Translations under genes and position numbers: made by a program
Assembly (NCBI RefSeq): GCF_012103215.1
Contig: NZ_JAAVNE010000005.1
Span: 1 to 64,000 of the forward strand
Reading direction: 5' to 3'
DNA from: Falsiroseomonas selenitidurans
GTDB lineage: Bacteria; Pseudomonadota; Alphaproteobacteria; Acetobacterales; Acetobacteraceae
DNA length: 64,000 bases
Notes under the pieces: model-generated
Databases searched by the model: none
Told to the model about the DNA's origin: nothing
The model's input: only the letters and a program-made list of their open reading frames with translations
Shown: piece after piece, positions 21,814-30,934 of the stretch
Layout: the number at the start of each line of letters is the position of its first letter
Numbering within the stretch: the stretch's first letter is position 1

Positions 21814-24800
21814 TCAGGCGGAGGCCCTGCGCTCCAGCGCCGGGGCCTCCTGCAGGCCGGCCGCCGGCACCACGCGGTCCAGCGCCTGTTCCAGCGTGGC
21901 GACGCGGATCGGCTTTTCCACATGGCCGTCCATGCCGGCTTCCTGGCAGGCCTCGATATCCTCGCGGAAGGCGCCGGCGGTCACCGCCAGGATCGGCACC
22001 CTGCCGGCGGCGCCGGGCAGGGCGCGGATGCGGCGGGTGGCTTCCAGCCCGTCCATGCCGGGCATCTGCACATCCATCAACACCACGTCGAAGCCTTCCG
22101 AATCCGCTTGCAGCGCGGCCACCGCCGCGGCGCCATCCGCCACCAGCTCGACCTGGTGGCCCACCGCCTGCAGCGTGGCACGCAGCAGCAGCCGGTTGGC
22201 CGCCACGTCGTCCGCCGCCAGGATGCGCAGCGACCGGCGACCGGCCGCGGCCAGGGCCGGCCCCACCATGGTGGCCGCCGCCGCCGCCGCATTGGCCGCC
22301 GCGGTCGGCACCAGGGTTGGCAGCACCAGGGAGGGTGCCACCCGCGCCGCTGCCGGCGCGGCCTGTTCGGGGGCCGGGGACAGCGGTGCGGCCTGGTCCG
22401 CCGCGGGGGCCGGCAACTCGAACCAGAACACGCTGCCACGCCCGCCGGGCCCGGCCTCGTATTCGATCTGCCCGCCCAGCAGCGCCGCGAAACGGGCGGA
22501 GACGGCAAGCCCGAGGCCGGAGCCGGCCGCACCCGTGCCGCGCGGATCGTAGCGCACGAAATCCTGGAACAGCCGCCCGTTCAGCAGCGGGGAGACGCCG
22601 GGGCCGGTGTCGCTGACATCGAAGCGCAGCCGGCCCTCCAGCGGCCGGAACAGCCGCAGCGTCACGCCGCCCTGGTCGGTGAACTTCACCGCATTGCCCA
22701 GCAGGTTCAGCAGCACCTGGCGTACCCGCGCCCGGTCCAGCATCACCGCCGGCGGCACGTCCGCCGCCACTTCCAGCCGCAGCGACAGTCCCTTGTGGTC
22801 GGCCCCCGGGCGCAGCAGGTCGATGCAGGACCGTGCCAGCGCCGCCACATCGGTGGGCTCGGGCCGCGGCGCCTCGGCGCGGCCGGCCTCGATGGTGCTG
22901 ATCTCCAGCAGCCTGCCGACCACGCCGGCCAGGTGCTCGCCCGCCTCGGCGATGGTCTTCACCTGTTCGCGGTGGTCCGGCGCCAGGGTGCGGTCGCGCA
23001 GCAGCAGCTGCGCCCAGCCGAGGATGCCGTTCAGCGGCGTGCGCAGCTCATGGCTTGCCGCCGACAGGAAGCGGGACTTCACCGCGCTGGCCGCGCGCGT
23101 GGTCTCCAGCGCCGAGGCCAGGCGCGCCGCCATGTGGTCCAGCCGATTCGCCAGCGCCGCCAGCTCCGGCGTCGCCGTCCGCATCTCCAGGCCGACGCGG
23201 GCGGCAAGGTCGCCATCGGCCAGCCGGTCCACCGTATGCCCCAGCCGGCGGATCGGCCGCAGCACCATCAGCTCGCCCAGCGCCAACACCAGCGCCATCA
23301 ACGCCAGCCCGCCGACGGCCAGCAGCAGGTAGGACAGCAGGCGACGGGCCTGGATCGGTGCCAGCAGCCGCCCCTCATCCACCCCCACGATCACCCGCGC
23401 ATCGCCGCGGCTCATCGGGGCGACGGCGAAGATACCGGCCTCGCCGTCCAGCAGCGGCGCCCGGAAGGTGCTGGCGCTGTCGCCGGTCAGCGCCAGGCGT
23501 GCGATCTGGTGGCCGCTGACATCGAGGCCCGGGCGAAGATGGGTGATGCGCACCGGGTCGGTGTTCGGCGCGTGCAGCACGAGCAGGCGGCCATTGGCAT
23601 CGATCAGCGCGCTGCCGAAGCCGGTCGGAACACTGGCGACCATGGCCCGCAGCAGCCAGGAATTGTCGAAGGCCGCGGTCATCACGGCGATGACGTGGCC
23701 TTCCTGGTCCAGCACCGGCACCAGCAGCACGATGGCCGGCTCGCCGCCCGCGATCGGCATCACCACATCCGACAGCACCTCCGCCCCGCTGCGCAGCGCA
23801 AGCCTGAAATGCGGCCGGTCCGCGACGTCGACACCCTCCCAGTCGCGGCTGGAGCAGCGCACGATGCCGTCCGGCGTCAGCATGCTCAGCGCCCGTTGCC
23901 AGGGCGCGGTGGCTGCGATCTGGCGCAGCACCGCGCTGCAGTCGCCGGTCTCGGCGCCCCTCATGAAAGCGGCGCTCACCTCCGGCACGCGGGCAAGCGC
24001 GGTCAGCAGCGTGCGGGCCTGTTCGACCAGCGCATCCACCTCCCGCACCCCGCGGCTGGCGGCGCTGGCGGCCTCGGTCTTCGCCGCGGCGATGCGGTCG
24101 CGCGTCTCCGTCTCGAACAGCCAGGCGGAGAAGAGGATCATCGGCAGCATGGCGAGCAGCGCGAAGGCGGCCCAGCGACGGCGCACGCCGTGTCCCCAGC
24201 CGTGCCGCGGCAGCACCGCCACCTCCGGCCGTGCCGGCAGGCGGCGTGACGCGGCGGGCGCGGGCGTCGCGGGCAGCGCGTTGTCCGGCTGCGGTGGGAC
24301 CGGGTGGGGCCGGCCGATCAGGTAGCCCTGCACCAGCTCGCAGCCCTCCAGGCGCAGGAAATCGAGCTGCGACTGCGTCTCCACCCCCTCGGCGCAGGCC
24401 TTGAGGCCCAGGCCGCGGCACAGTTGCAGCACGGCGCGGATGACGTTGCGGGCGCGCTCGCTGCCATCGATGTCGCGGATGAAGGACCGGTCCAGCTTCA
24501 CCTTGTCCAGCGGCAGGGCGTGCAGGTAGCCGAGCGAGGAATAGCCGGTGCCGAAATCATCCAGCGCCACGCGCACGCCCAGCACGTGCAGCTCCTCGAT
24601 CGTCACTGCCGCCGCGGCCTCGTCCTTGATGAGGGTGCCCTCCGTCACCTCCAGTTCCAGGCGGTCCGGCTCCAGGCCGGATTCGCGCAGCATGGCGGCC
24701 ACCAGCCCCGCCAGCCCGCCGAGATGGAAGCGGGAGGCGGAGACGTTCAGCGCCACGCGCAGCTTGTGCGGCCAGGCGGCGGCCTGCCGGCAGCCTTCCC

Positions 24801-26049
24801 GCAGCACCCATTCATCCAGCATCCCGCCCAGGCCGCAGGCCTCCGCGATCGGCACGAAGACCGAGGGCGAGACCGGGCCATGACCCGGCCGGTCCCAGCG
24901 CAGCAGCGCCTCGCAGCTGACGATCCGGCCGGTCGCGGTGTCGGCCACCGGCTGCCATTCGAAGCGGAAGGCGCCATGCGCCAGCGCTGCGCGCAGGTCA
25001 CGCTCCAGCGCCTGCCGGCCGGCGAGCTGGCCTTCCATCGCCGGGTCAAAGCGCATCTGCCGGCCGCGGCCCTGGTTCTTCGCCGCATAGAGCGCATTGT
25101 CGGCGCGGCGCAGCAGCGCGTCCGCGTCGAGCCCATCGGCCGGCGCCAGCGCATAGCCGACCGAGGTGCGAATCGGCACCGGCTGGCCTTCATAGGCGAA
25201 GGGCGCGCTCAGCGCCTCGATCAGGCGGATCGCCAGGGCCTCGGCCTCCGCCTGGCTGACGGGGCCGGAGAGGATGACCGCGAATTCGTCGCCGCCGAGC
25301 CTGGCCACGGTATCGGCACCGCGCACCGAGGCGGTCAGCCGCCGCGCCGCTTCGCGCAGCAGGGCGTCGCCGCCGGCATGGCCCAGCAGGTCGTTCACCG
25401 CCTTGAACCGGTCCAGGTCCAGGCAGAACACGGCGAAGCCCTGTTCCTCCGGCCCGCGCGCCCGGGTGATCGCCTCCGCCAGCCGCTGCTCGAACAGCGG
25501 CCGGTTGCCGAGGCCGGTCAGCGGGTCGCGCTGCGCCGCGGACTGCGCCGTCTCCAGCGAGCAGCGGAGCTCGATCGCCGCGGCGACGCCCTGGGCGATG
25601 TCGGCCAGGGCGCGGCAGGCATCGGCCGCCAGCGTGCGTGGCACCGTGTCGGCGACGCAGAGCGTGCCGAGCGTCAGCCCGGCGCGATCGGTGATCGGCG
25701 CACCGGCATAGAAGCGGAGATGCGGCGGCCCGATGACGAGGGGATTGTCGACGAAGCGCGGGTCGCGCGCCGCATCCTCCACCACCAGCACGCTTCCCGG
25801 TTCCAGGATCGCATGGGCGCAGAACGAGACGTCGCGCGGCATGTCCTGCATCGCCGCCCCCACCGCCGCCTTGCACCATTGCCGGTCGGCATCGACCAGC
25901 GAGACGAAGGCCATGGGAACGCCGGCCAGATGCGCGGCGAGTCGCGCGAAGGCGTCGAAGCGGGAATCGGGCGCGGTGTCGAGGATGCCGGTGGCATGAA
26001 GGGCCGCGAGGCGTTCAGCCTCATTGGCTGGCAGGGCTGCGGGAGGCAC
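21814..26049 (-). CDS. GAF-GGDEF-EAL / dCache-HAMP hybrid histidine kinase fusion
   Basis: A 1411-residue single protein. The order is: GAF (about 15-160); GGDEF with intact GGDEF at 252-256 and an RxxD product-inhibition site at 243-246; EAL with EALLRW (E380), DDFGTGYSSL (497-506) and EGVET (554-558); a hydrophobic helix (626-645); a periplasmic dCache-like sensor (650-900); a second helix (905-930); HAMP (931-985); HisKA with His1000 in SAASHELRTPLNG; HATPase with NLLGNAVKFTD and GSGLGLA; an Ala-rich linker; and a receiver with phospho-acceptor Asp1326. Every catalytic motif looks intact, so it may make and break c-di-GMP and also run a phosphorelay. No frameshift or stop splits it. No partner regulator is adjacent. 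Confidence 0.9.
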   Translation of the reverse strand: MPPAALPANEAERLAALHATGILDTAPDSRFDAFARLAAHLAGVPMAFVSLVDADRQWCKAAVGAAMQDMPRDVSFCAHAILEPGSVLVVEDAARDPRFVDNPLVIGPPHLRFYAGAPITDRAGLTLGTLCVADTVPRTLAADACRALADIAQGVAAAIELRCSLETAQSAAQRDPLTGLGNRPLFEQRLAEAITRARGPEEQGFAVFCLDLDRFKAVNDLLGHAGGDALLREAARRLTASVRGADTVARLGGDEFAVILSGPVSQAEAEALAIRLIEALSAPFAYEGQPVPIRTSVGYALAPADGLDADALLRRADNALYAAKNQGRGRQMRFDPAMEGQLAGRQALERDLRAALAHGAFRFEWQPVADTATGRIVSCEALLRWDRPGHGPVSPSVFVPIAEACGLGGMLDEWVLREGCRQAAAWPHKLRVALNVSASRFHLGGLAGLVAAMLRESGLEPDRLELEVTEGTLIKDEAAAAVTIEELHVLGVRVALDDFGTGYSSLGYLHALPLDKVKLDRSFIRDIDGSERARNVIRAVLQLCRGLGLKACAEGVETQSQLDFLRLEGCELVQGYLIGRPHPVPPQPDNALPATPAPAASRRLPARPEVAVLPRHGWGHGVRRRWAAFALLAMLPMILFSAWLFETETRDRIAAAKTEAASAASRGVREVDALVEQARTLLTALARVPEVSAAFMRGAETGDCSAVLRQIAATAPWQRALSMLTPDGIVRCSSRDWEGVDVADRPHFRLALRSGAEVLSDVVMPIAGGEPAIVLLVPVLDQEGHVIAVMTAAFDNSWLLRAMVASVPTGFGSALIDANGRLLVLHAPNTDPVRITHLRPGLDVSGHQIARLALTGDSASTFRAPLLDGEAGIFAVAPMSRGDARVIVGVDEGRLLAPIQARRLLSYLLLAVGGLALMALVLALGELMVLRPIRRLGHTVDRLADGDLAARVGLEMRTATPELAALANRLDHMAARLASALETTRAASAVKSRFLSAASHELRTPLNGILGWAQLLLRDRTLAPDHREQVKTIAEAGEHLAGVVGRLLEISTIEAGRAEAPRPEPTDVAALARSCIDLLRPGADHKGLSLRLEVAADVPPAVMLDRARVRQVLLNLLGNAVKFTDQGGVTLRLFRPLEGRLRFDVSDTGPGVSPLLNGRLFQDFVRYDPRGTGAAGSGLGLAVSARFAALLGGQIEYEAGPGGRGSVFWFELPAPAADQAAPLSPAPEQAAPAAARVAPSLVLPTLVPTAAANAAAAAATMVGPALAAAGRRSLRILAADDVAANRLLLRATLQAVGHQVELVADGAAAVAALQADSEGFDVVLMDVQMPGMDGLEATRRIRALPGAAGRVPILAVTAGAFREDIEACQEAGMDGHVEKPIRVATLEQALDRVVPAAGLQEAPALERRASA

Positions 26050-26304
26050 AGCGGTCCCTCATTCGATGCGTGTGACGGGGCGGGGAGCGTTAAGAATCAG
26101 ACAACTTATAGTAGCACTCGACATTAAATCTCGCCCCAACAGAAGGCAAATGGCGCGAGGATAAATGCAAAAAAACAACCTGAACGTGCGTTATGCGGCC
26201 GAACATCACGCTCCTTGCGTGTGTTGCAATCGCCACGGCTACATTTCCGTGTCACCCCGCCGCTGCGGCGGGGGCGGTGGTGCCGGTGGTGCCGGCTGGG
26301 CCGT
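26050..26304. other. AT-richer intergenic region between two kinase genes
   Basis: 255 bases without a supported gene. The stretch 26085-26200 is far richer in A and T than its surroundings, with an A-run near 26167-26174 and TTATAG at 26105-26110 (on the reverse strand CTATAA, a possible -10 element for the leftward 1411-residue gene). Three frames cross the region without convincing protein-like sequence. It probably holds the promoter of the giant fusion gene and the terminator of the next kinase gene. No operator could be recognised. Confidence 0.4.
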
Positions 26305-28080
26305 TCAGGCCGAAGGCAGCAGCATGTGGATGGCGCTGCCGTGCCCGGGCGCGCTTTGCGCCGCCATGCCGCCGCCCACCCCACGCAGGAAGGCCCCGAC
26401 CATCGCCAGGCCAAGGCCGGTGCCCTGGCCCTCGGGCTTGGTGGTGAACAGCGGCTCGCCCAGCCGGGCCAGCACCTCCGGCGCCATGCCATGGCCGGTA
26501 TCGCGCACCGTAATGCGCAGATAGGCGCCGGGCGGCAGCCCAGGCAGCTCGGCCAGGCGCGGCGGAACCTGCACCTGCTCCGCCGAGACCCGCACCTCGC
26601 CGCCCTGCGGCATCGCGTCCCGCGCATTGGCCGCCAGGTTGATCAGCGCCGTCTCCAGCTCCGCCCGGTCCAGCCCCGGCGCGGCGTGCAGCCCGGGCGG
26701 CACCTCGCAGACCACGCGGATGCCGGCGCCGAGGGTGGCGTCGAGCAGCGCGCAGACCTCGCGCAGCGGCTCCGCCACCGGCACCGGCGCGGTGCCGCGG
26801 GCGGCCGGGCTGGTTCGGCGCGTCGTCTCCAGCAGCCGCCGGGCCAGCGCGGTGGCGCGCTCCGCATGGCGCTGCAGGTGCAGCGCCACCTGCCGCACCC
26901 GCGCCGGATTCTCGGCGTGCCGTGAGAGAAGCTGTGCGGCGGCGGCGACGGATTGGGTGATGTTGCCGAAATCATGCGCCAGCCCGCCGGCCAGCAGCCC
27001 GAGCGTCGCCTGGCGTTCCGCGGCGCGGGACCGCGCTTCGGCGGCGGCACGCGCACGCAGGGCGCGCTCGGCCTGCCAGGTGGCGGCGCCCAGCACCAGC
27101 ATCGCCAGCATCGCACCGACCAGGGGCCCGACCATGCGCCGCCGCCAGTCCCGCCCCAGCGCATGGCGCGCCAGGCCATAGGCCACGCCCGCATCATAGC
27201 CGCTGAGCCGGCGAAAGGCGGTCAGCCGCGGCTCCCCGTCGAACGGGGAGGCCCATGCCAGGCTGACCGCCGCGCCGTGGCGCAGCTGGTGCAGCACGCG
27301 CCCGGCTTCGCGCGGCAGGGCGGCGCCTTCCGGCTGGGCGGGTGGCGGCACGCTGGCCAGCAGCGCGCCGTCCAGGCGGAACAGGGTGACCGCGTCCTGC
27401 TCCGTCTCCAGGATGCTGCGGTAGAAGCTGACCAGGTTCTCGGGCCAGAGCGAGGCCAGGATGATCCCGCCATCGGACAGATCCGCGGGGCCGGGGGCAG
27501 CCTGCTCGCCCTGGGCCAGCTGGCAGGGCCGGACCGGGGGCGGGATCTGGCGCGGCAGGACCGCGGGCAGCGGCCGCCGCGGCCGGGCCATGGGGAACAT
27601 CGGCCGCGGTCCCGGCTCGTGCAGCATCACCTGGCCGATGAAGGGCGCATGGGTCATCATGCGGCCCGCCGGCAAGGCCGCCACATAGTCGCGGAAGGTG
27701 ACATCGCGCGGCGGGGCCCCGAAGGGGCGCGCGCTCGACATCACCAGCTGCCCGCGCGGGTCCACCAGCGCCAGGCCGCCGAAGGCAGGGTTCACCGAAT
27801 CCAGCGCCCGGAGGAAGCCGTACAGCGCCTCGTCCCCCGGCACCGCCGCCCAGTCCAGCCCGCGCAGCCGCTGCTCCACCGCGGCGATGGCCAGTTCCTG
27901 CGCCTCGAAGGCGCGGAGCGCATGTTCGTGCAGCATGTCGGCCACGCGCTCCACCCGCCCGCGTGCCGATTGCTCCACCGCCTCCCAGGCACTCACGCCA
28001 TTCGCCGCCAGCGCCACCAGCGGCAGCAGCACGGCGAGCGCGCGCAGCAGCATGAGCCCGCCCGGCCGGGCCGGCCGCAT
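26305..28080 (-). CDS. Membrane sensor histidine kinase with dCache-like sensor (orphan)
   Basis: A 591-residue kinase from ATG 28080. The frame stays open to GTG 28227, but that extension is Pro-rich. Helix one is around residues 10-30, a periplasmic dCache-like sensor covers about 35-310, and a second helix lies near residues 318-336. The phospho-acceptor region is LLAGGLAHDFGNITQSVAAAAQLL (split by residues; His369). The ATPase shows NLAANARDAMPQGG, RDTGHGMAPE and GTGLGLAMVGAFLRG. No receiver domain or neighbouring regulator is present, so its output partner is elsewhere. It is clearly paralogous to the kinase at 32150-33964 (same layout, same HALRAF motif after helix one). Confidence 0.87.
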   Translation of the reverse strand: MRPARPGGLMLLRALAVLLPLVALAANGVSAWEAVEQSARGRVERVADMLHEHALRAFEAQELAIAAVEQRLRGLDWAAVPGDEALYGFLRALDSVNPAFGGLALVDPRGQLVMSSARPFGAPPRDVTFRDYVAALPAGRMMTHAPFIGQVMLHEPGPRPMFPMARPRRPLPAVLPRQIPPPVRPCQLAQGEQAAPGPADLSDGGIILASLWPENLVSFYRSILETEQDAVTLFRLDGALLASVPPPAQPEGAALPREAGRVLHQLRHGAAVSLAWASPFDGEPRLTAFRRLSGYDAGVAYGLARHALGRDWRRRMVGPLVGAMLAMLVLGAATWQAERALRARAAAEARSRAAERQATLGLLAGGLAHDFGNITQSVAAAAQLLSRHAENPARVRQVALHLQRHAERATALARRLLETTRRTSPAARGTAPVPVAEPLREVCALLDATLGAGIRVVCEVPPGLHAAPGLDRAELETALINLAANARDAMPQGGEVRVSAEQVQVPPRLAELPGLPPGAYLRITVRDTGHGMAPEVLARLGEPLFTTKPEGQGTGLGLAMVGAFLRGVGGGMAAQSAPGHGSAIHMLLPSA

Positions 28081-28349
28081 GGCCGCCGGCGGCGAGGGCA
28101 CGGGCGTCAGGTCCGGTGGCGTGGGTGGGGCGTCCAGGACGGCGCGGCTTTCCAGCGAAGGAGGGGGAGCGGGGCGGGCTTCGGGCGTCGCGAGGTTGAT
28201 CCTAGCGCAAGTCGCGCGGCGCGGCACCGGTCGGCTGGCCTGTTCGGCGCCGTGGCCAGTGCCGGTGGCCCCCGGGGAAGCACCTGAAACTCCAACAGGA
28301 ATCGGCGCCCGCGTTTCCCTTCGGCCGGCAGTTGCTGTAAGGGGCGCCG

Positions 28350-29444
28350 GTGCCCGCGAACCTGCCCGCCCAGCTTGCCGTCGTCATCCCGGTCTATGGG
28401 GAGGCCGCCAACGTCGCGCCCCTGGTCGCGCGGCTGGCGGAGGCGCTGCGCGGCATCGCCTGGGAGGCGGTCTTCGTCGACGATGACAGCCCGGACGGCA
28501 CCGCCGCCGCCGCCCGCGCCATCGCCGCGGCGGACCCGCGGGTGCGCTGCATCCGCCGCATCGGCCGGCGCGGCCTGGCCTCGGCCTGTATCGAGGGGTT
28601 CCTCTCCGTCTCCGCCCCCTTCGTCGCGGTGATGGATGGCGACCTGCAGCATGACGAGACCATCCTGCCGGCCATGCTGGCGGCGGTGGAAGGTGGCGCG
28701 GACATCGCCATCGGCAGCCGGCACGTGGCCGGCGGTGGGGCCGCGGGCGGCTTCTCCGCCGCGCGCGGCGCGCTGTCCGATGCCGGGGCGCGGCTGGCCC
28801 GGCTGCTGCTGCCGGTGAGGGTGGCGGACCCGATGAGCGGCTTTTTCCTGCTGCGGCGCGACCTGGTGGAGGAGGTGGCGCCGCGGCTGGCGGCGCGCGG
28901 CTTCAAGATCCTGCTGGACATCCTGCTCTCTGCGCGCCGCAGGCTGGTGGTGGCGGAAGTGCCCTACAGCTTCCGCTCCCGCCTCGCCGGGGAAAGCAAG
29001 CTGGACGCGACGGTGCTGCTGGAATTCGCCGGCCTGCTGCTGGACAAGGCGACGGGCGGCGCCGTGCCGCTGCGCTTCCTGGCCTTCGCCGCAGTCGGCG
29101 CCGTGGGGCTGCTGGTGCACATGGCCGCCCTGGCGCTGCTGGTCGGGCCGCTGGGCTTCGGCGCCGCGCAATGGGGCGCGACGCTTGTCGCGATGACGGC
29201 GAATTTCGTGCTGAACAACCGCATCACCTACCGCGACGCGCGGCTGCGCGGGGCGGCGCTGTGGCGCGGGCTGGTGCTGTTCTACCTGGTCTGCGGCATC
29301 GGCGCGGCGGCCAATGTGGGCATCGCCGGGCTGCTGGTGCGCGACGGCGTGCTGGCCTGGGGAATGGCCGGGGCGGCGGGGGCGCTGATCACCGTGGTGT
29401 GGAACTACGCCGTCTCCTCCACCCTGGTGTGGCGGGCGCGATGA
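28350..29444 (+). CDS. GT2 glycosyltransferase fused to a GtrA-like membrane domain
   Basis: A 364-residue protein. Residues 1-230 are a dolichyl/polyprenyl-phosphate mannosyltransferase-type GT2 domain: VIPVYGEAANV, VFVDDDSPDGT and VMDGDLQHDE (DxD metal site). Residues about 238-364 form a GtrA domain of four helices, starting RFLAFAAVGAVGLLVHM and including NFVLNNRITYRD. It would charge a lipid carrier with a sugar on the cytoplasmic face and help flip it across the membrane. It overlaps the next gene (a GT39-like transferase) by ATGA, a common pairing in which the second enzyme uses the lipid-linked sugar in the periplasm. Confidence 0.92.
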   Translation: MPANLPAQLAVVIPVYGEAANVAPLVARLAEALRGIAWEAVFVDDDSPDGTAAAARAIAAADPRVRCIRRIGRRGLASACIEGFLSVSAPFVAVMDGDLQHDETILPAMLAAVEGGADIAIGSRHVAGGGAAGGFSAARGALSDAGARLARLLLPVRVADPMSGFFLLRRDLVEEVAPRLAARGFKILLDILLSARRRLVVAEVPYSFRSRLAGESKLDATVLLEFAGLLLDKATGGAVPLRFLAFAAVGAVGLLVHMAALALLVGPLGFGAAQWGATLVAMTANFVLNNRITYRDARLRGAALWRGLVLFYLVCGIGAAANVGIAGLLVRDGVLAWGMAGAAGALITVVWNYAVSSTLVWRAR

Positions 29445-30880
29445 CGGCGCTGGCCTGGCTCGGCGCCGTCACGGCGCTGCGGCTGGCGGTGGCGGCGCTG
29501 GTGCCGCTGGCCCCGGACGAGGCCTATTACTGGGTGTGGTCGCGCAGCCTGCAGGGCGGCTACCTGGACCACCCGCCGATGGTCGCCTGGTTCATCCGCG
29601 CCGGCACGCTGCTGGCCGGCGAGAACGCCTTCGGCATCCGGCTGGTGGGGCCGATCGCCATCGCCGCCGTGTCCCTCCTGCTGGCCCGCGCGGGGGATGC
29701 GCTGTTTCCGGACCGACGGCCGGGGGTGCTGGCGGCGGTGCTGTTCAACGCCACGCTGCTGGTCGGCGTCGGCGGCATCCTGGTGACGCCGGACCTGCCG
29801 CTGCTGGTGTTCTGGACCGCTTCGTTGTGGGCGCTGGCGCGGCTGCACGCGACGCAGGATGGCCGCTGGTGGCTGGCCTTCGGGGTGCTGGCGGGGCTGG
29901 CGCTGTTCTCCAAATACACTGCCGTGCTGCTCGGCGCCGGCGTGGTGCTGTGGCTGCTGGCCAGCCGCGACGCCTGGCGCTGGTGGCGGTCCCCCTGGCT
30001 GTGGCTGGGTGGCGCCCTGGCCGGGCTGGTGTTCAGCCCGGTGGTGGCCTGGAACGCGGCGCATGGCTGGGCCTCCTTCGCCAAGCAGGGCGGCCGGGCC
30101 GGCGCCGACGAGGCCGGCTTCACCCTGCGCTATCTGGGCGAATTGCTGGCCGGGCAGGCCGGGCTGGCGACGCCGCTGGTCTTCATCCTGTGCCTGGCCG
30201 GCACCGCCGCCGCCACCCGCGCCGCCTGGCGCGGCGATGCGCGGGCCGGGCTGCTGGCGGCGCTGGTGCTGCCGGGCGCCGGGCTGTTCCTGTGGCAGGC
30301 GACGGGCAGCCGGGTGCAGGGCAATTGGCCGGGCATCCTCTATCCCGCCGCCTGCCTGGCCGCCGCCGCCTTCCGGCCAGCCCGGCTGGCCCGCTGGCCG
30401 CGCCCGGCGGTGGCGCTGGGCGGCGTGCTGGCGCTGCTGGTCTACATCCAGGCTGCCTTCGCCCCCCTGCCGCTCGGCCGGCGCCAGGACCCGACGCTCG
30501 CGCGCCTCGGCGGCTGGCCGGACCTCGCGGCGGCGGTGGAGGCGGAGCGCCGGGCGCAGGGCGCCGCCTTCGTCGCGGCGGAGGAATATGGCCTGGCCGC
30601 CGAACTCGCCCTGCACCTGCCGCCGGGCATTCCGGTGGTGGCGCTGAACCCCCGATGGGCACTATTTAACCTGCCGCGCCCGGTGCCGGGCGTAACCGGC
30701 CTGCTGGTCCAGAGCGAAAGACGGGACAGCGCGCCGGATTGGCCCGGGGCCGAGCCCATCCGCCGCGCCGAAGGCCCGCTGATCCGGGCGCGAGGCGGCA
30801 TCGAGGCGGAGCGCTACCGCAGCTTCCGGATCGAGACGACCATGGAGTTGCCACCGACCGCCGTGCTGCCGCGTCCTTGA
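29441..30880 (+). CDS. GT39/ArnT-type membrane glycosyltransferase
   Basis: A 479-residue integral membrane protein with about ten to twelve helices, beginning at ATG 29441 on a four-base overlap with the GT2-GtrA gene. The first periplasmic loop carries LAPDEAYYWVWS and GYLDHPPMVAWF, the DE and HPP motifs of the PMT/ArnT superfamily that bind the lipid-phosphate sugar and catalyse transfer. A second acidic site appears in ILVTPDLPLLVFWT. After residue 330 it has a soluble C-terminal domain. The acceptor could be lipid A, a hopanoid, a polysaccharide or a protein and cannot be told. Confidence 0.9.
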   Translation: MTALAWLGAVTALRLAVAALVPLAPDEAYYWVWSRSLQGGYLDHPPMVAWFIRAGTLLAGENAFGIRLVGPIAIAAVSLLLARAGDALFPDRRPGVLAAVLFNATLLVGVGGILVTPDLPLLVFWTASLWALARLHATQDGRWWLAFGVLAGLALFSKYTAVLLGAGVVLWLLASRDAWRWWRSPWLWLGGALAGLVFSPVVAWNAAHGWASFAKQGGRAGADEAGFTLRYLGELLAGQAGLATPLVFILCLAGTAAATRAAWRGDARAGLLAALVLPGAGLFLWQATGSRVQGNWPGILYPAACLAAAAFRPARLARWPRPAVALGGVLALLVYIQAAFAPLPLGRRQDPTLARLGGWPDLAAAVEAERRAQGAAFVAAEEYGLAAELALHLPPGIPVVALNPRWALFNLPRPVPGVTGLLVQSERRDSAPDWPGAEPIRRAEGPLIRARGGIEAERYRSFRIETTMELPPTAVLPRP

Positions 30881-30934
30881 CGTCGGGGCAGGGCGACCGA
30901 ACCTAACCGAGGCCCCACACAGGCGGAGACGAGC

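Noticed and set aside
28081..28227. GTG 28227 as start of the first orphan kinase
   Set aside because: Not excluded, but the added 49 residues are Pro/Ala/Arg-rich, there is no good ribosome site, and the paralogue begins closer to its first helix.
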